Source: Aminobacter carboxidus
Lineage (GTDB): Bacteria; Pseudomonadota; Alphaproteobacteria; Rhizobiales; Rhizobiaceae
Length of the DNA: 64,000 nt
NCBI RefSeq assembly: GCF_014863355.1
Contig: NZ_JACZEP010000005.1
Coordinates: forward strand, 124,001-188,000
Direction of reading: 5' to 3'
A program made the position numbers and the translations under genes. The notes below the pieces were generated by a model. It worked only from the letters and a program-made list of their open reading frames with translations. It did not search any database and was not told the DNA's origin. Of the stretch, positions 43,723 to 51,854 are shown piece after piece. Within the stretch, counting starts at the first letter, position 1. Every line of letters starts with the position of its first letter.

Positions 43723-44880
43723 GTGAACTTCGAACTTACCAGTCAGCAGGCCCTGATTGCGGAGACTGCGCGGCGTTTCGTAGCGACGCATTTGATGCCG
43801 CATGAAGAAAATATCGAACGCTCAGGTGAGGTTCCGGATGAACTGCGCCTCGAACTCAAGGATCTGGCGCGTGAGGCGGGTCTTTATGCGGCAAACATGC
43901 CCGAAGCAGTCGGCGGTGCTGGACTGAACAATATCGAGCTCGCCCTGCTCGAGCGCGAGCTGGGACGTGTCAGCCTGTCCCTGGCGAGTTGCGTACTGCG
44001 CCCGGCGCCCATCCTTAAGGCCTGTGCCGGCGAGCAGATCGAACGTTATCTCAAGCCAACTGTGAGGGGCGACCGCGTCGATTGTTTTGCGCTAACCGAG
44101 CCGGGTGCGGGTTCCGACGCAAACAACATCTCAACCCAAGCGACAGCAGATGGCGACGACTTCATCCTCAATGGCTCGAAGCATTTCATCAGCCATGCCG
44201 ACGTTGCCGATTTCGCCATCGTCTTTGCCGTCAGCGGCATGACCGACGGTCCGCGTCCGCGCAAGCTGATCACCTCCTTCCTCGTCGACAAGGGGACGCC
44301 TGGATTTGAGGTGCGGCGCATGGGCCGTGCCGTCGGCAACCGCGGCTATCATCAATGCGAACTGTTCTTCACCGATTGCCGGCTGCCCGGGAGCCAGGTT
44401 CTGGGCGAGATGCATCGCGGTTTCGACGTTGCGAAGGAATGGTTGTTCGCCAGCCGCCTCGCCATTGCTGCCAACTGCGTTGGGCGTTCCGAGCGCATCC
44501 TCGAAATGGCGCTGGAGTGGGCGGCAACCCGCAAGACATTCGGCAAGCCGATCGCCGAGCATCAAGGCATCGGTTTCAAGCTCGCCGACATGGCGACCGA
44601 GATCGAGGCGGCGCGACTGCTCATGCTTCAGTGTGCCTGGAAGATGGATCGCGGCGAGGGCAGCGAGGCGCTGCTCGGCATGGCCAAGATGTATGGCAGC
44701 GAAACGTTAGGTCGCGTCGCCGACCACGCCGTGCAGATATTCGGCGGCATGGGTGTGATGCAGGAGATGCCGATCGAGCGCTTCTGGCGTGATGCGCGCG
44801 TCGAGCGAATCTGGGACGGCACGTCGGAGATTCAGCGCCACATGATCGCGCGCGAACTGACGCGCCCGTATAAGCAGTAG
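43723..44880 (+). CDS. Acyl-CoA dehydrogenase (third of three)
   Basis: A 385-residue acyl-CoA dehydrogenase. CFALTEPGAGSDANNIST and FILNGSKHFISHADVADFAI are the flavin and substrate motifs. RFWRDARVERIWDGTSEIQRHMIARELT ends the protein; Asp again stands in the catalytic Glu position. It shows more CaiA/MCAD-like features than the first two. Translation begins at a GTG in GAGGGCCTTT GTG AAC. It starts a tight operon: hydratase, BKACE, flavodoxin-like protein and transporter ATPase follow with overlaps or gaps below 15 bases. Confidence 0.92.
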   Translation: MNFELTSQQALIAETARRFVATHLMPHEENIERSGEVPDELRLELKDLAREAGLYAANMPEAVGGAGLNNIELALLERELGRVSLSLASCVLRPAPILKACAGEQIERYLKPTVRGDRVDCFALTEPGAGSDANNISTQATADGDDFILNGSKHFISHADVADFAIVFAVSGMTDGPRPRKLITSFLVDKGTPGFEVRRMGRAVGNRGYHQCELFFTDCRLPGSQVLGEMHRGFDVAKEWLFASRLAIAANCVGRSERILEMALEWAATRKTFGKPIAEHQGIGFKLADMATEIEAARLLMLQCAWKMDRGEGSEALLGMAKMYGSETLGRVADHAVQIFGGMGVMQEMPIERFWRDARVERIWDGTSEIQRHMIARELTRPYKQ

Positions 44881-44890
44881 GAGGAAAACC

Positions 44891-45676
44891 TTGGAAACTC
44901 TCGTCAAGTCGACGCGTCTCGGCAAGATCAACATCATCACGCTCAACCGCCCCAAGGCGAACGCGATCAACATCGCCATGAGCGAACAGCTGACTGCTGC
45001 GTTCAAGGCTTTCCGCGAGGACGACGGTCTGGTCGCCGCCATCGTGACCGGGGCCGGAGACAAATTCTTCTGCGGTGGCTGGGATATGAACGAGGCGGCC
45101 AGCGGCGTGAAGGACAATGAGGAGCACGGCGCAGGCGGCTTTGCCGGCCTGCAGGAATTGCTCAATTGCAACAAGCCGATTATCGCCGCCCTCAATGGCC
45201 TGACCGTCGGCGGCGGCTGGGAAATTGCGCTCGCTTGCGACCTGGTGCTGGCCACACCCAACACTCGCTTCTGGTTCCCTGAAGTGCAGCGCGGCTTCAT
45301 CGCCGACGCCGGCGGCGTCCAGCGCCTGCCGCGCATGCTGCCCAAGCGCATCGCCATGGAAATCCTTCTGACCGGCCGCTGGTTCGAGGTCGCGGAAGCC
45401 GAGCGTTGGGGCATGATCAATGCGATCGTCGACAGCGCGGAGCTGATGCCGCGCGCGATAGCCCTTGCCGAGAAGATCGCCGAGGGTGCGCCGCTCTCGG
45501 TCCAGGCGACCAAGGAGGTCGTTCGTGCCACAGAGGTGATGACCGACCGCGAAGCGTTGACTGGCCTCGCCGGCCTCGATCTGCCGGTACACAAGCGGAT
45601 GATGGCATCGTCCGATTTCATCGAGGGACCGACGGCATTCACCGAAGGCCGTGCGCCGGTCTGGGCCGGCCGGTAA
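44891..45676 (+). CDS. Enoyl-CoA hydratase/isomerase family protein (second of two)
   Basis: A 261-residue crotonase-fold protein. DKFFCGGWDMNEAA and NGLTVGGGWEIALACDLVLA form the oxyanion hole, and WFPEVQRGFIADAGGVQRLPR the active-site loop with the Glu expected of hydratases. LMPRAIALAEKIAEGAPLSV is the usual C-terminal helix. It probably hydrates the enoyl-CoA made by the preceding dehydrogenase. The start is a TTG with TAGGAGG nine bases before it; that AGGAGG overlaps the stop of the preceding gene. CaiD-like crotonobetainyl-CoA hydratase activity would fit the proposed pathway but is not shown by the sequence. Confidence 0.9.
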   Translation: METLVKSTRLGKINIITLNRPKANAINIAMSEQLTAAFKAFREDDGLVAAIVTGAGDKFFCGGWDMNEAASGVKDNEEHGAGGFAGLQELLNCNKPIIAALNGLTVGGGWEIALACDLVLATPNTRFWFPEVQRGFIADAGGVQRLPRMLPKRIAMEILLTGRWFEVAEAERWGMINAIVDSAELMPRAIALAEKIAEGAPLSVQATKEVVRATEVMTDREALTGLAGLDLPVHKRMMASSDFIEGPTAFTEGRAPVWAGR

Positions 45677-45689
45677 GGGACTGCAGGCC

Positions 45690-46613
45690 ATGAGCGAATC
45701 CAAAAAGACCATCATCACCGCCGCGATCACCGGCTCGATCCATACGCCGAGCATGTCGCCCTATCTGCCGGTCACGCCGAAGGAAATCGCTGACCAGGCG
45801 ATCGACGCGGCTCGGGCAGGTGCGGCGATCGTCCACCTTCATGCCCGTAATCCGGAAACCGGCGAACCGGCCTCCGATCCAAAGCTCTATCGCGAGATCA
45901 TCAGCCGCATCACCGACGCTTGCGATGTCGTCGTCAATATCACCACAGGCGGTGGTAACAACATGAGCGTCGAGCAGCGCCTCGCCGCAGCCGTCGAGCT
46001 CAAGCCCGAGATCTGCTCGCTGAACATGGGCTCGATGAATTTCCCCATGCACACGCTGCTGCGCAAGCACACTGAGTTCAAGCATGGCTGGGAGTGCGAA
46101 TATATTGAGGAAAGCCGCGACTTCGTTTTCAAGAGCACGTTCAAGGACATCGAAGATACGGTCAAGCTGCTGTCGCCGCTCGGTACGCGCTTCGAGTTCG
46201 AGTGTTACGACGTCGGCCACCTCTACACGCTGTCCTTCTTCGAGCGCGAAGGCCTGGTCGAGGCGCCATATGCGATCCAGTTTGTGATGGGCATCCTCGG
46301 CGGCATCGGCGCATCGCTCGAGGAGCTTGTCCACCTCAAGGGCACTGCCGACCGGCTGTTCGGCGACCGTTATCGCTTCTCTGTTCTGGCGGGCGGCAAG
46401 GCCCAGATGCAGATCGCTGCGGGTGGCGCCATCTTGGGTGGCAATGTTCGTGTCGGCATGGAAGACAGCCTGTTCATTTCCGCCGGCAAGCTCTGCAAGA
46501 GCAATGCCGAACAAGTGGAGAAGGCTGTACGCATCCTGACCGAGCTGTCTTGCGAGATAGCTACGCCCGAAGATGCGCGGCGGACGCTGAAACTGAAGGG
46601 CAGGGTGGGCTGA
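45690..46613 (+). CDS. Beta-keto acid cleavage enzyme (BKACE, DUF849)
   Basis: A 307-residue zinc-dependent TIM-barrel enzyme of the BKACE family. It condenses a beta-keto acid with acetyl-CoA and splits the product into a new acyl-CoA and acetoacetate. AAIVHLHARNPETGEP near residue 45 gives the His-x-His metal ligands, VVNITTGGGNNMS the substrate loop, and MGILGGIGAS with FSVLAGGKAQMQIAA later conserved positions. Known members use 3-keto-5-aminohexanoate, dehydrocarnitine and others; the pocket cannot be typed by eye. Acetoacetate is then used by aacS (26.6 kb). The stop overlaps the next start (TGATGA). Confidence 0.93.
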   Translation: MSESKKTIITAAITGSIHTPSMSPYLPVTPKEIADQAIDAARAGAAIVHLHARNPETGEPASDPKLYREIISRITDACDVVVNITTGGGNNMSVEQRLAAAVELKPEICSLNMGSMNFPMHTLLRKHTEFKHGWECEYIEESRDFVFKSTFKDIEDTVKLLSPLGTRFEFECYDVGHLYTLSFFEREGLVEAPYAIQFVMGILGGIGASLEELVHLKGTADRLFGDRYRFSVLAGGKAQMQIAAGGAILGGNVRVGMEDSLFISAGKLCKSNAEQVEKAVRILTELSCEIATPEDARRTLKLKGRVG

Positions 46614-47272
46614 TGACGATGCCGGGCGAACGGATATGCAGTCTGATCGCCAGTCCACGTCGCGACGGCAACTCCAGCCGGCTTGCCAATGCCTTGGCCG
46701 AAGGTGCCGCATCGGCTGGGCATCAGGTCGAAACGCTGCATATCGTCGATTTCGTCAGCGGCTTCCTGCGTGATTGCCGTGACTGCCGCAACGCGGACGG
46801 CGAGTGCAGCATCGACGACCGCTACGGCGAGTTGTTGCTGGAGCACATACTGCCAGCCAGTGCCGTCGTGATTGCTACGCCGATCTACTGGTATGGGTTA
46901 CCGGCGCAGTTCAAATGTGTCGTCGACCGGCTGGTCTGCTACACGAGCCAGCGGCACCGAGGCTCCGTCGATGTCCTGCGCCAACTCAGCGGTAAAAAAT
47001 ATGTGCTGCTTTTGTCGTCGGAGGAGAGCAACTTTGGCATGAGCGTCGGCATTGTCCAGCAGATGTCCGACTTCTGCCGCTACACCTATGGTTCGCTTGT
47101 TGCCGTGATGAATGCCGTCGGCAACCGTCGTGGCGAGATCGAGCGCGACCCGGCTGACCCGCTTGGGCAGGCGAGAAAAATCGGTTCGGACCTCTTCGGT
47201 ATCCGCGCCACCGACTTCAGGATAGATACGCCGCGACCCGGCACTGTCTGGCTTACAGGAGAGCCCAAATGA
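46613..47272 (+). CDS. Flavodoxin-fold NAD(P)H oxidoreductase with Cys cluster
   Basis: A 219-residue protein of the NADPH-dependent FMN reductase group. SLIASPRRDGNSSRLANAL binds the FMN phosphate; DCRDCRNADGECSIDDRY is the Cys-rich loop seen in a flavodoxin branch with C-x2-C-x6-C; VVIATPIYWYGLPAQFKCVVDR lines the flavin. A reductive step on an FMN cofactor or a direct two-electron transfer is likely. It sits between BKACE and the transporter ATPase, overlapping both by one and four bases, so it belongs to the pathway. No partner oxygenase is encoded nearby, so a role as a reductase for a flavin mono-oxygenase would need a distant partner. Confidence 0.85.
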   Translation: MTMPGERICSLIASPRRDGNSSRLANALAEGAASAGHQVETLHIVDFVSGFLRDCRDCRNADGECSIDDRYGELLLEHILPASAVVIATPIYWYGLPAQFKCVVDRLVCYTSQRHRGSVDVLRQLSGKKYVLLLSSEESNFGMSVGIVQQMSDFCRYTYGSLVAVMNAVGNRRGEIERDPADPLGQARKIGSDLFGIRATDFRIDTPRPGTVWLTGEPK

Positions 47273-48414
47273 CTGGACTCGCACAACGACTTCCCGATGA
47301 TGCTGGCGCGCACGCCCCTGCCAAGAAGGTGCTGTGCAGCTTCAGCAAGGTCAACAAGAGTTATGATGGCAAGACGCGCGTCGTAGCCGATCTCGACCTC
47401 GATATCTTCCAGGGCGAGTTCCTGACACTGCTAGGGCCATCCGGTTCCGGCAAGACTACGACCCTGATGATGCTGGCCGGCTTCGAGCAGCCCAATGAAG
47501 GCAGCATCGAGCTTGATGGCACCTCCATTGTCGGCGTCCCCGCCTATTTGCGCAACATCGGCATGGTGTTTCAGAACTATGCGCTGTTCCCGCACATGAC
47601 CGTTGCCCAGAACCTCGCCTTCCCGCTGCGCATGCGTGGGGTCGGCAAGGTCGAGCGCGAGCAGAGGGTCAAGAACATTCTTGACGTGGTGCGCCTGCCC
47701 GAGGTCGCCGACCGGCGTCCGACGCAGTTGTCAGGTGGCCAGCAGCAGCGTATCGCGCTGGCCCGTGCGCTGATCTTCGAGCCGCGTCTGGTGCTGATGG
47801 ACGAGCCGTTAGGTGCCCTCGACAAGCAGCTGCGCGAGCACATGCAGATCGAGATCAGGCAGTTGCATGAAAGGCTTGGCATCACGGTCGTCTATGTCAC
47901 GCACGATCAATCCGAGGCGCTGACCATGTCCGACCGGGTCGCCGTCTTCGCCCATGGCAAGATCCAGCAGATCGCGGCGCCGAATGACATCTACGAGCGC
48001 CCTGCCAACGCCTTTGTCGCGGACTTCATCGGCGACAACAACCAGCTGCGCGGCATCGTCAAAGGCCATGAGGGCCATGAACACGAGGTCGATTGCGGCG
48101 GCGTGACTGTTCGCGCCGTTTCGGAACACCAACACCAGATCGGCACCGAAGTTCTGGTTGCATTCAGGCCTGAAAATGCGGTGCTCGACCATCCCATCCC
48201 GCCCCTGCCCAACAAGTTCGATGTGCAGGTCTCGGAGAAGATCTATCTCGGCGACCACCTCAGGCTCCGCTGTCGGTTGGCAAATGGCGACGTCATCACG
48301 GTGAAAATTTCCAACAAGGCTCAGCGTGGCGACTTCGCTCCAGGCTCGGCAACATCCTTCTATTGGTCGGGATTGGACTGCCATGTCCTGTCGACCGAAA
48401 TCGCAAAGTTGTAG
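47269..48414 (+). CDS. PotA-type ABC transporter ATPase
   Basis: A 381-residue ATPase for a spermidine/putrescine-type importer. GPSGSGKTTTLMMLAGF is Walker A, FQNYALFPHMTV the Q-loop, LSGGQQQRIALARALIF the signature, LVLMDEPLGALD Walker B and YVTHDQSEA the H-loop. The C-terminal 110 residues are a TOBE_2 domain (FVADFIGDNNQLRG, LVAFRPENAV). Its start overlaps the flavodoxin-like gene in an ATGA junction, tying uptake to the catabolic operon. The binding protein and two permeases follow at 48517-51657 after a regulated promoter. Regulon site E begins inside its stop codon. Confidence 0.93.
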   Translation: MTGLAQRLPDDAGAHAPAKKVLCSFSKVNKSYDGKTRVVADLDLDIFQGEFLTLLGPSGSGKTTTLMMLAGFEQPNEGSIELDGTSIVGVPAYLRNIGMVFQNYALFPHMTVAQNLAFPLRMRGVGKVEREQRVKNILDVVRLPEVADRRPTQLSGGQQQRIALARALIFEPRLVLMDEPLGALDKQLREHMQIEIRQLHERLGITVVYVTHDQSEALTMSDRVAVFAHGKIQQIAAPNDIYERPANAFVADFIGDNNQLRGIVKGHEGHEHEVDCGGVTVRAVSEHQHQIGTEVLVAFRPENAVLDHPIPPLPNKFDVQVSEKIYLGDHLRLRCRLANGDVITVKISNKAQRGDFAPGSATSFYWSGLDCHVLSTEIAKL

Positions 48415-48426
48415 AAAATATCAAAC
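48411..48426. promoter_or_regulatory. Regulon site E, GTAGAAAATATCAAAC
   Basis: It differs from site D at one base (nearly identical 16-mer), overlaps the stop codon of the ATPase gene and lies about 90 bases before the binding-protein start. Confidence 0.68.
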
Positions 48427-48460
48427 ACGCCACTGGACGAGCACCCTCCTTTCCGTTAGA

Positions 48461-48476
48461 GTTTAGTTAATTAAAC
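48461..48476. promoter_or_regulatory. Regulon site F, GTTTAGTTAATTAAAC
   Basis: A near-perfect inverted repeat (GTTTA/TTAAAC arms) 40 bases before the binding-protein start at 48517, the same distance as site B from its gene. With site E it gives this promoter two candidate operators. Confidence 0.72.
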
Positions 48477-48516
48477 ATCTGCTCGACGGAACCGGGCGCA
48501 ATAAGGGAGTGAGGAC

Positions 48517-49563
48517 ATGAAGAAATATGTAGCCACAGTTGCGTGCGCAGCTGGCCTTTTCACACTGGAGCCGGGCATGGCGGCGGCGCGCGATCTGACC
48601 ATCGTTGCGTGGGGTGGTGTCGGCCAGAATGCGCAGCGTGCGGCCTACTTCGAGCCCTATGCCAAGGCAACCGGCAAGAAGGTGCTGGAGGACCAGACGC
48701 CCTTGCTGGCCAAGGTTCGCAGCATGGTCGAGTCCGGCAATGTCACCTGGGATCTGCTTGATCAGGAATCAGCGGAAGCGGTGATCGGCTGCGAGGAAGG
48801 GCTGTTTGAAAAGCTCGACTGGAGCCAGATCGACAAGTCGAAATATGTCGACCATGTCCATGGCGAGTGCGGCTACGGCTTCTACACCGCTGGCAACATT
48901 CTCGCTTATGACGGCGATCGCTTCGCTAGCAATCCTCCCTCCAGCTGGGCAGATTTTTTCGACACCACAAAGTTCCCCGGCAAGCGCGGATTGTGGAACA
49001 CGCCGAAGGGTGCGCTTGAGGTTGCCTTGATGGGTGACGGCGTTCCGGTCAGCGAAGTCTACAAGGTGCTGCGCACTCCGGAAGGTGTCGATCGCGCCTT
49101 CGCCAAGCTCGACTCGATCAAGAAGGAAATTCTGTTGTGGAATTCGGGTGCCGAGTTCCTGAGTCGTCTCGCCAGTGGCGAGTATGTCATGACCTATGCG
49201 TGGAACGGCCGCATCGCCACCACCAACGCCACCGACAAGAAGAACTTCAAGATCGCATGGGACGCCGGCTACACCTATGTGACCGACCAACTGGTCGTCG
49301 TGAAGGGCAGCCCCAACGCCGCCCAGGCGATGGAGTACATCAAGTTCATCGACGAGCATCCCGAACTCCAGGCGGAATACACCAAGCGCACCTTCTACAG
49401 CTCGACCAGCCTGGCTTCGCTCGATCACCTTTCCGATGACGTCAAGGCGCAGCTTCCGCTGATCCCCGATCGCCTGAAGAACGCCGTGCCGGTGGACGAC
49501 GAGTTCTGGGTCGAGAACCTGGACAGCCTGACCGAGCGTTTCAACACTTGGGCCGCGCAATAA
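48517..49563 (+). CDS. PotD-type periplasmic binding protein
   Basis: A 348-residue exported binding protein. A signal peptide covers residues 1-24 (cleavage near AAARD). The mature start DLTIVAWGGVGQNAQRAAYFEPY is that of family 8 polyamine-type receptors, and YGFYTAGNILAYDGDRF, SSWADFFDTTKFPGKRGLWNTP and YVMTYAWNGR are conserved parts of the cleft. Aromatic residues in the cleft (Trp, Tyr) would suit a quaternary amine or polyamine. The order binding protein, permease, permease with the ATPase just before it is a full importer. Strong expression is suggested by a dedicated promoter and by a hairpin after the gene. Confidence 0.9.
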   Translation: MKKYVATVACAAGLFTLEPGMAAARDLTIVAWGGVGQNAQRAAYFEPYAKATGKKVLEDQTPLLAKVRSMVESGNVTWDLLDQESAEAVIGCEEGLFEKLDWSQIDKSKYVDHVHGECGYGFYTAGNILAYDGDRFASNPPSSWADFFDTTKFPGKRGLWNTPKGALEVALMGDGVPVSEVYKVLRTPEGVDRAFAKLDSIKKEILLWNSGAEFLSRLASGEYVMTYAWNGRIATTNATDKKNFKIAWDAGYTYVTDQLVVVKGSPNAAQAMEYIKFIDEHPELQAEYTKRTFYSSTSLASLDHLSDDVKAQLPLIPDRLKNAVPVDDEFWVENLDSLTERFNTWAAQ

Positions 49564-49595
49564 CCGAACTGAAAATCTAGCATCCTCCCAATGCT

Positions 49596-49624
49596 GGCGG
49601 CGGTCGTCGAACGGCGGCCGCCGC
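49596..49624 (+). terminator. GC-rich hairpin between binding protein and permease genes
   Basis: ggcggcggtcg and cggccgccgc form an imperfect GC-rich stem around tcgaa, 33 bases after the binding-protein stop. Such hairpins commonly protect the receptor mRNA and lower permease expression. No clean T run follows. Confidence 0.5.
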
Positions 49625-49642
49625 TTCTTCTCGGAGAAAGAC

Positions 49643-50842
49643 GTGACCTTTCTGACCAGGACAATGCGAACCAGATGGGCAGCCAGCTTGCTGTTGATCG
49701 CACCGCTCTTTGCGTTCTTGCTTGTCTTCTATTTCTATCCCATTGCTTCCTTCCTGCTGCGCAGCGCAAGCACGTCCGAAATCACCAACACCATTCCGGC
49801 AACGTCGATCGCACTTGGCCAATGGGACGGCGAGGGCCTGCCGGACGAGCCGGTCTATGCCGCTCTCGTTTCAGATCTGAATGCCTCGGCGCAAGCGGCC
49901 GCGATCCTCGGACGCCGCCTGAATGCGCTGGAGCCTGGCATGCGCACTGTTGTGCGCAAGGCAACCGCTGCCGCGCGCGAGCTGACTTTAGCTACACCCG
50001 CCGAGGCGAAGGCGAAGCTGATCGAAGCGGACGAAAAATGGGGCGCTCCGGCGACCTGGAAGCTTCTGAGGCACGAGACCAGGGTGGCGACCTCCACCTT
50101 CCTGCTCGCTGCGGTCGATGTGCAGCGCAAAGCCGACAAGCTCGAGCTAAAGACCGGCAACGACGCTCTGTTCCTGCCGATCTTCCTGCGCACCTTGGCG
50201 ATCTCGTTCACCGTAACGCTGATTTGCATCATCATCGGCTACCCCGTTGCGTGGGTCATCGCCATGGCGACCCCGCGTACGGCCAGCTGGCTGATGCTTT
50301 TGGTGCTGGTGCCGTTCTGGCTGTCGATCCTGGCGCGCACCGCTGCGTGGATCATCGTCCTCCAGGGCAACGGCCCGGTGAACAGCCTGCTAATGTGGGC
50401 CGGTCTCGCCGACGCACCGCTGCAACTGGTGTTCAACCGTTTCGGCGTGATCCTGGTCATGGTACACGTGATGCTGCCGTTCCTTGTGCTGCCATTGTGC
50501 AATTCGATCAGGGCCATCCCTAAGTCCTATTTCCAGGCCGCGGCCAATCTTGGGGCGCCGCCCGTACGCGCTTTCATGCACGTCATCTTCCCGCTCACCG
50601 TGCCGGGCATGTGGGCAGGCGGCTTCATCGTCTTCATTCTGTCGATCGGCTACTACATCACGCCCGCGCTCGTTGGCGGGCCGAACGACCAGATGATCAG
50701 CTCGTTCATCGCCTTCTACACCAACCAGTCGATCAACTGGTCGCTTTCCTCGGCGCTCAGCGCCTGGCTGTTGGGCGGCATGCTGGCGCTGGTGATGCTG
50801 AGCCAGCGCGTCATCGGCCCCATGATCAGGAGAGTGACATGA
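49643..50842 (+). CDS. PotB-type permease with a large periplasmic insert
   Basis: A 399-residue inner-membrane permease. The first membrane segment lies at about 13-36, and the transmembrane core with five further segments starts only near residue 180 (ISFTVTLICIIIGYPVAWVIAMA). Between them is a polar insert of about 140 residues (from SASTSEITNT to ALFLPIF) rich in Ala and charged residues, well beyond the usual 60. The EAA loop AAANLGAPPVRAFMHVIFPL is intact. It pairs with the permease that overlaps its stop. Start is a GTG after GGAGAAAGAC. Confidence 0.9.
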   Translation: MTFLTRTMRTRWAASLLLIAPLFAFLLVFYFYPIASFLLRSASTSEITNTIPATSIALGQWDGEGLPDEPVYAALVSDLNASAQAAAILGRRLNALEPGMRTVVRKATAAARELTLATPAEAKAKLIEADEKWGAPATWKLLRHETRVATSTFLLAAVDVQRKADKLELKTGNDALFLPIFLRTLAISFTVTLICIIIGYPVAWVIAMATPRTASWLMLLVLVPFWLSILARTAAWIIVLQGNGPVNSLLMWAGLADAPLQLVFNRFGVILVMVHVMLPFLVLPLCNSIRAIPKSYFQAAANLGAPPVRAFMHVIFPLTVPGMWAGGFIVFILSIGYYITPALVGGPNDQMISSFIAFYTNQSINWSLSSALSAWLLGGMLALVMLSQRVIGPMIRRVT

Positions 50843-51657
50843 ACGCAAACCGCGCTGCCTCGGGGCGAGGCTGGACGATTTTTGTGCGTGTTTCGGCTGC
50901 GCTTGTCTTCGCCTTCATGCTCTTGCCGCTGCTGGTGCTGATCCCGGTATCGCTCACCTCAGGAACGCTTTTGGTCCTGCCGACACCAGGCTATTCGCTG
51001 CGCTGGTACCAGGATGTGTTCCACAATCCGATCTGGCTGAATGCTTTACGTAACAGCTTGATCATCGCCTCGATTACCACCGTGGTGGCAGTCGCACTGG
51101 GAACGGCGGCGGCCATCGGCATCTGGCGCCTGGCCCCAAAGGTGCGTGGCATCGCACTCGCAGTCATCAGCGTGCCGATCGTCACGCCCGCGGTCATTGC
51201 GGCCGTTGCGATGTTCATCTTCCACGCCAGCGTGGGGCTGGGTGGGTCGATGACCAGCATCGTGCTGGGCCATATCACCATCTCGGCGCCGTTTGTCGTG
51301 ATTGCCGTGCTCTCCAGTCTCGACGTGTTCGACAATCGCCTGATGCTGGCGGCTGCCAGCCTCGGCGCCGCGCCGCCGAAGGCGTTCTGGCATGTCATGC
51401 TGCCGATCATCACCCCAGGCATCGTTTCAGGTGCGATCTTTGCCTTCCTCACCTCCTTCGACGAAATCGTGTTGGTGCTGTTCCTCGGCAGCCCGAGCGT
51501 CCGCACGTTGCCGCAGGAACTGTTCAGTGGCATCCGCGAACAGATGAGCCCGTCTGTAACCGTCATCGCCAACATGCTGATCGTGGTCGCCACCGCAGCC
51601 ATCATCGCTGTCGAGCTGTTGCGCCGCCGGATCGTTGTTGCAGGGGAAAAGAAATAG
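50839..51657 (+). CDS. PotC-type permease
   Basis: A 272-residue inner-membrane permease with six predicted segments, the first at 14-37 (ALVFAFMLLPLLVLIPVSL). The EAA loop reads AAASLGAAPPKAFWHVMLPIITPG, a good match to PotC. The start overlaps the PotB-type stop (ATGA). It completes the importer formed with the ATPase at 47269 and the receptor at 48517. The operon ends here; a hairpin follows before the convergent mutase operon. Confidence 0.92.
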   Translation: MNANRAASGRGWTIFVRVSAALVFAFMLLPLLVLIPVSLTSGTLLVLPTPGYSLRWYQDVFHNPIWLNALRNSLIIASITTVVAVALGTAAAIGIWRLAPKVRGIALAVISVPIVTPAVIAAVAMFIFHASVGLGGSMTSIVLGHITISAPFVVIAVLSSLDVFDNRLMLAAASLGAAPPKAFWHVMLPIITPGIVSGAIFAFLTSFDEIVLVLFLGSPSVRTLPQELFSGIREQMSPSVTVIANMLIVVATAAIIAVELLRRRIVVAGEKK

Positions 51658-51688
51658 ACGGATCACCGGCTTCCACCTCGAAGTTGCA

Positions 51689-51715
51689 GGCCGTGCCTCC
51701 ATCGAAGGCGCGGCC
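51689..51715. terminator. Hairpin between convergent operons
   Basis: ggccgtgcct and aggcgcggcc pair at nine of ten positions over a seven-base loop, between the permease stop and the stop of the small membrane-peptide gene. It probably serves both directions, though T runs are weak. Confidence 0.55.
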
Positions 51716-51723
51716 TTGCCGTT

Positions 51724-51843
51724 TCAGAGGTAAAGCGCTGCTGCCAAGACGGCGTAGGCCGCCAACACGGTCAGCGAGGCGAGCATGATGGCCCGGATGG
51801 CAGTCGACTTGTAGCAGCTGTCGGGGCGGGATCTTCTGACCAT
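51724..51843 (-). CDS. 39-residue membrane peptide
   Basis: MVRRSRPDSCYKSTAIRAIM followed by LASLTVLAAYAVLAAALYL gives a basic N-terminus and one membrane-spanning helix ending at the C-terminus. A GAGGGAG box precedes the ATG by seven bases and overlaps the stop of the mutase gene, so the peptide is probably translated as the last cistron of that operon. I know no family. Positive-inside topology would leave the C-terminus outside. The clear ribosome site and length of the helix argue against chance. Confidence 0.6.
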   Translation of the reverse strand: MVRRSRPDSCYKSTAIRAIMLASLTVLAAYAVLAAALYL

Positions 51844-51854
51844 GGACGGCTCCC

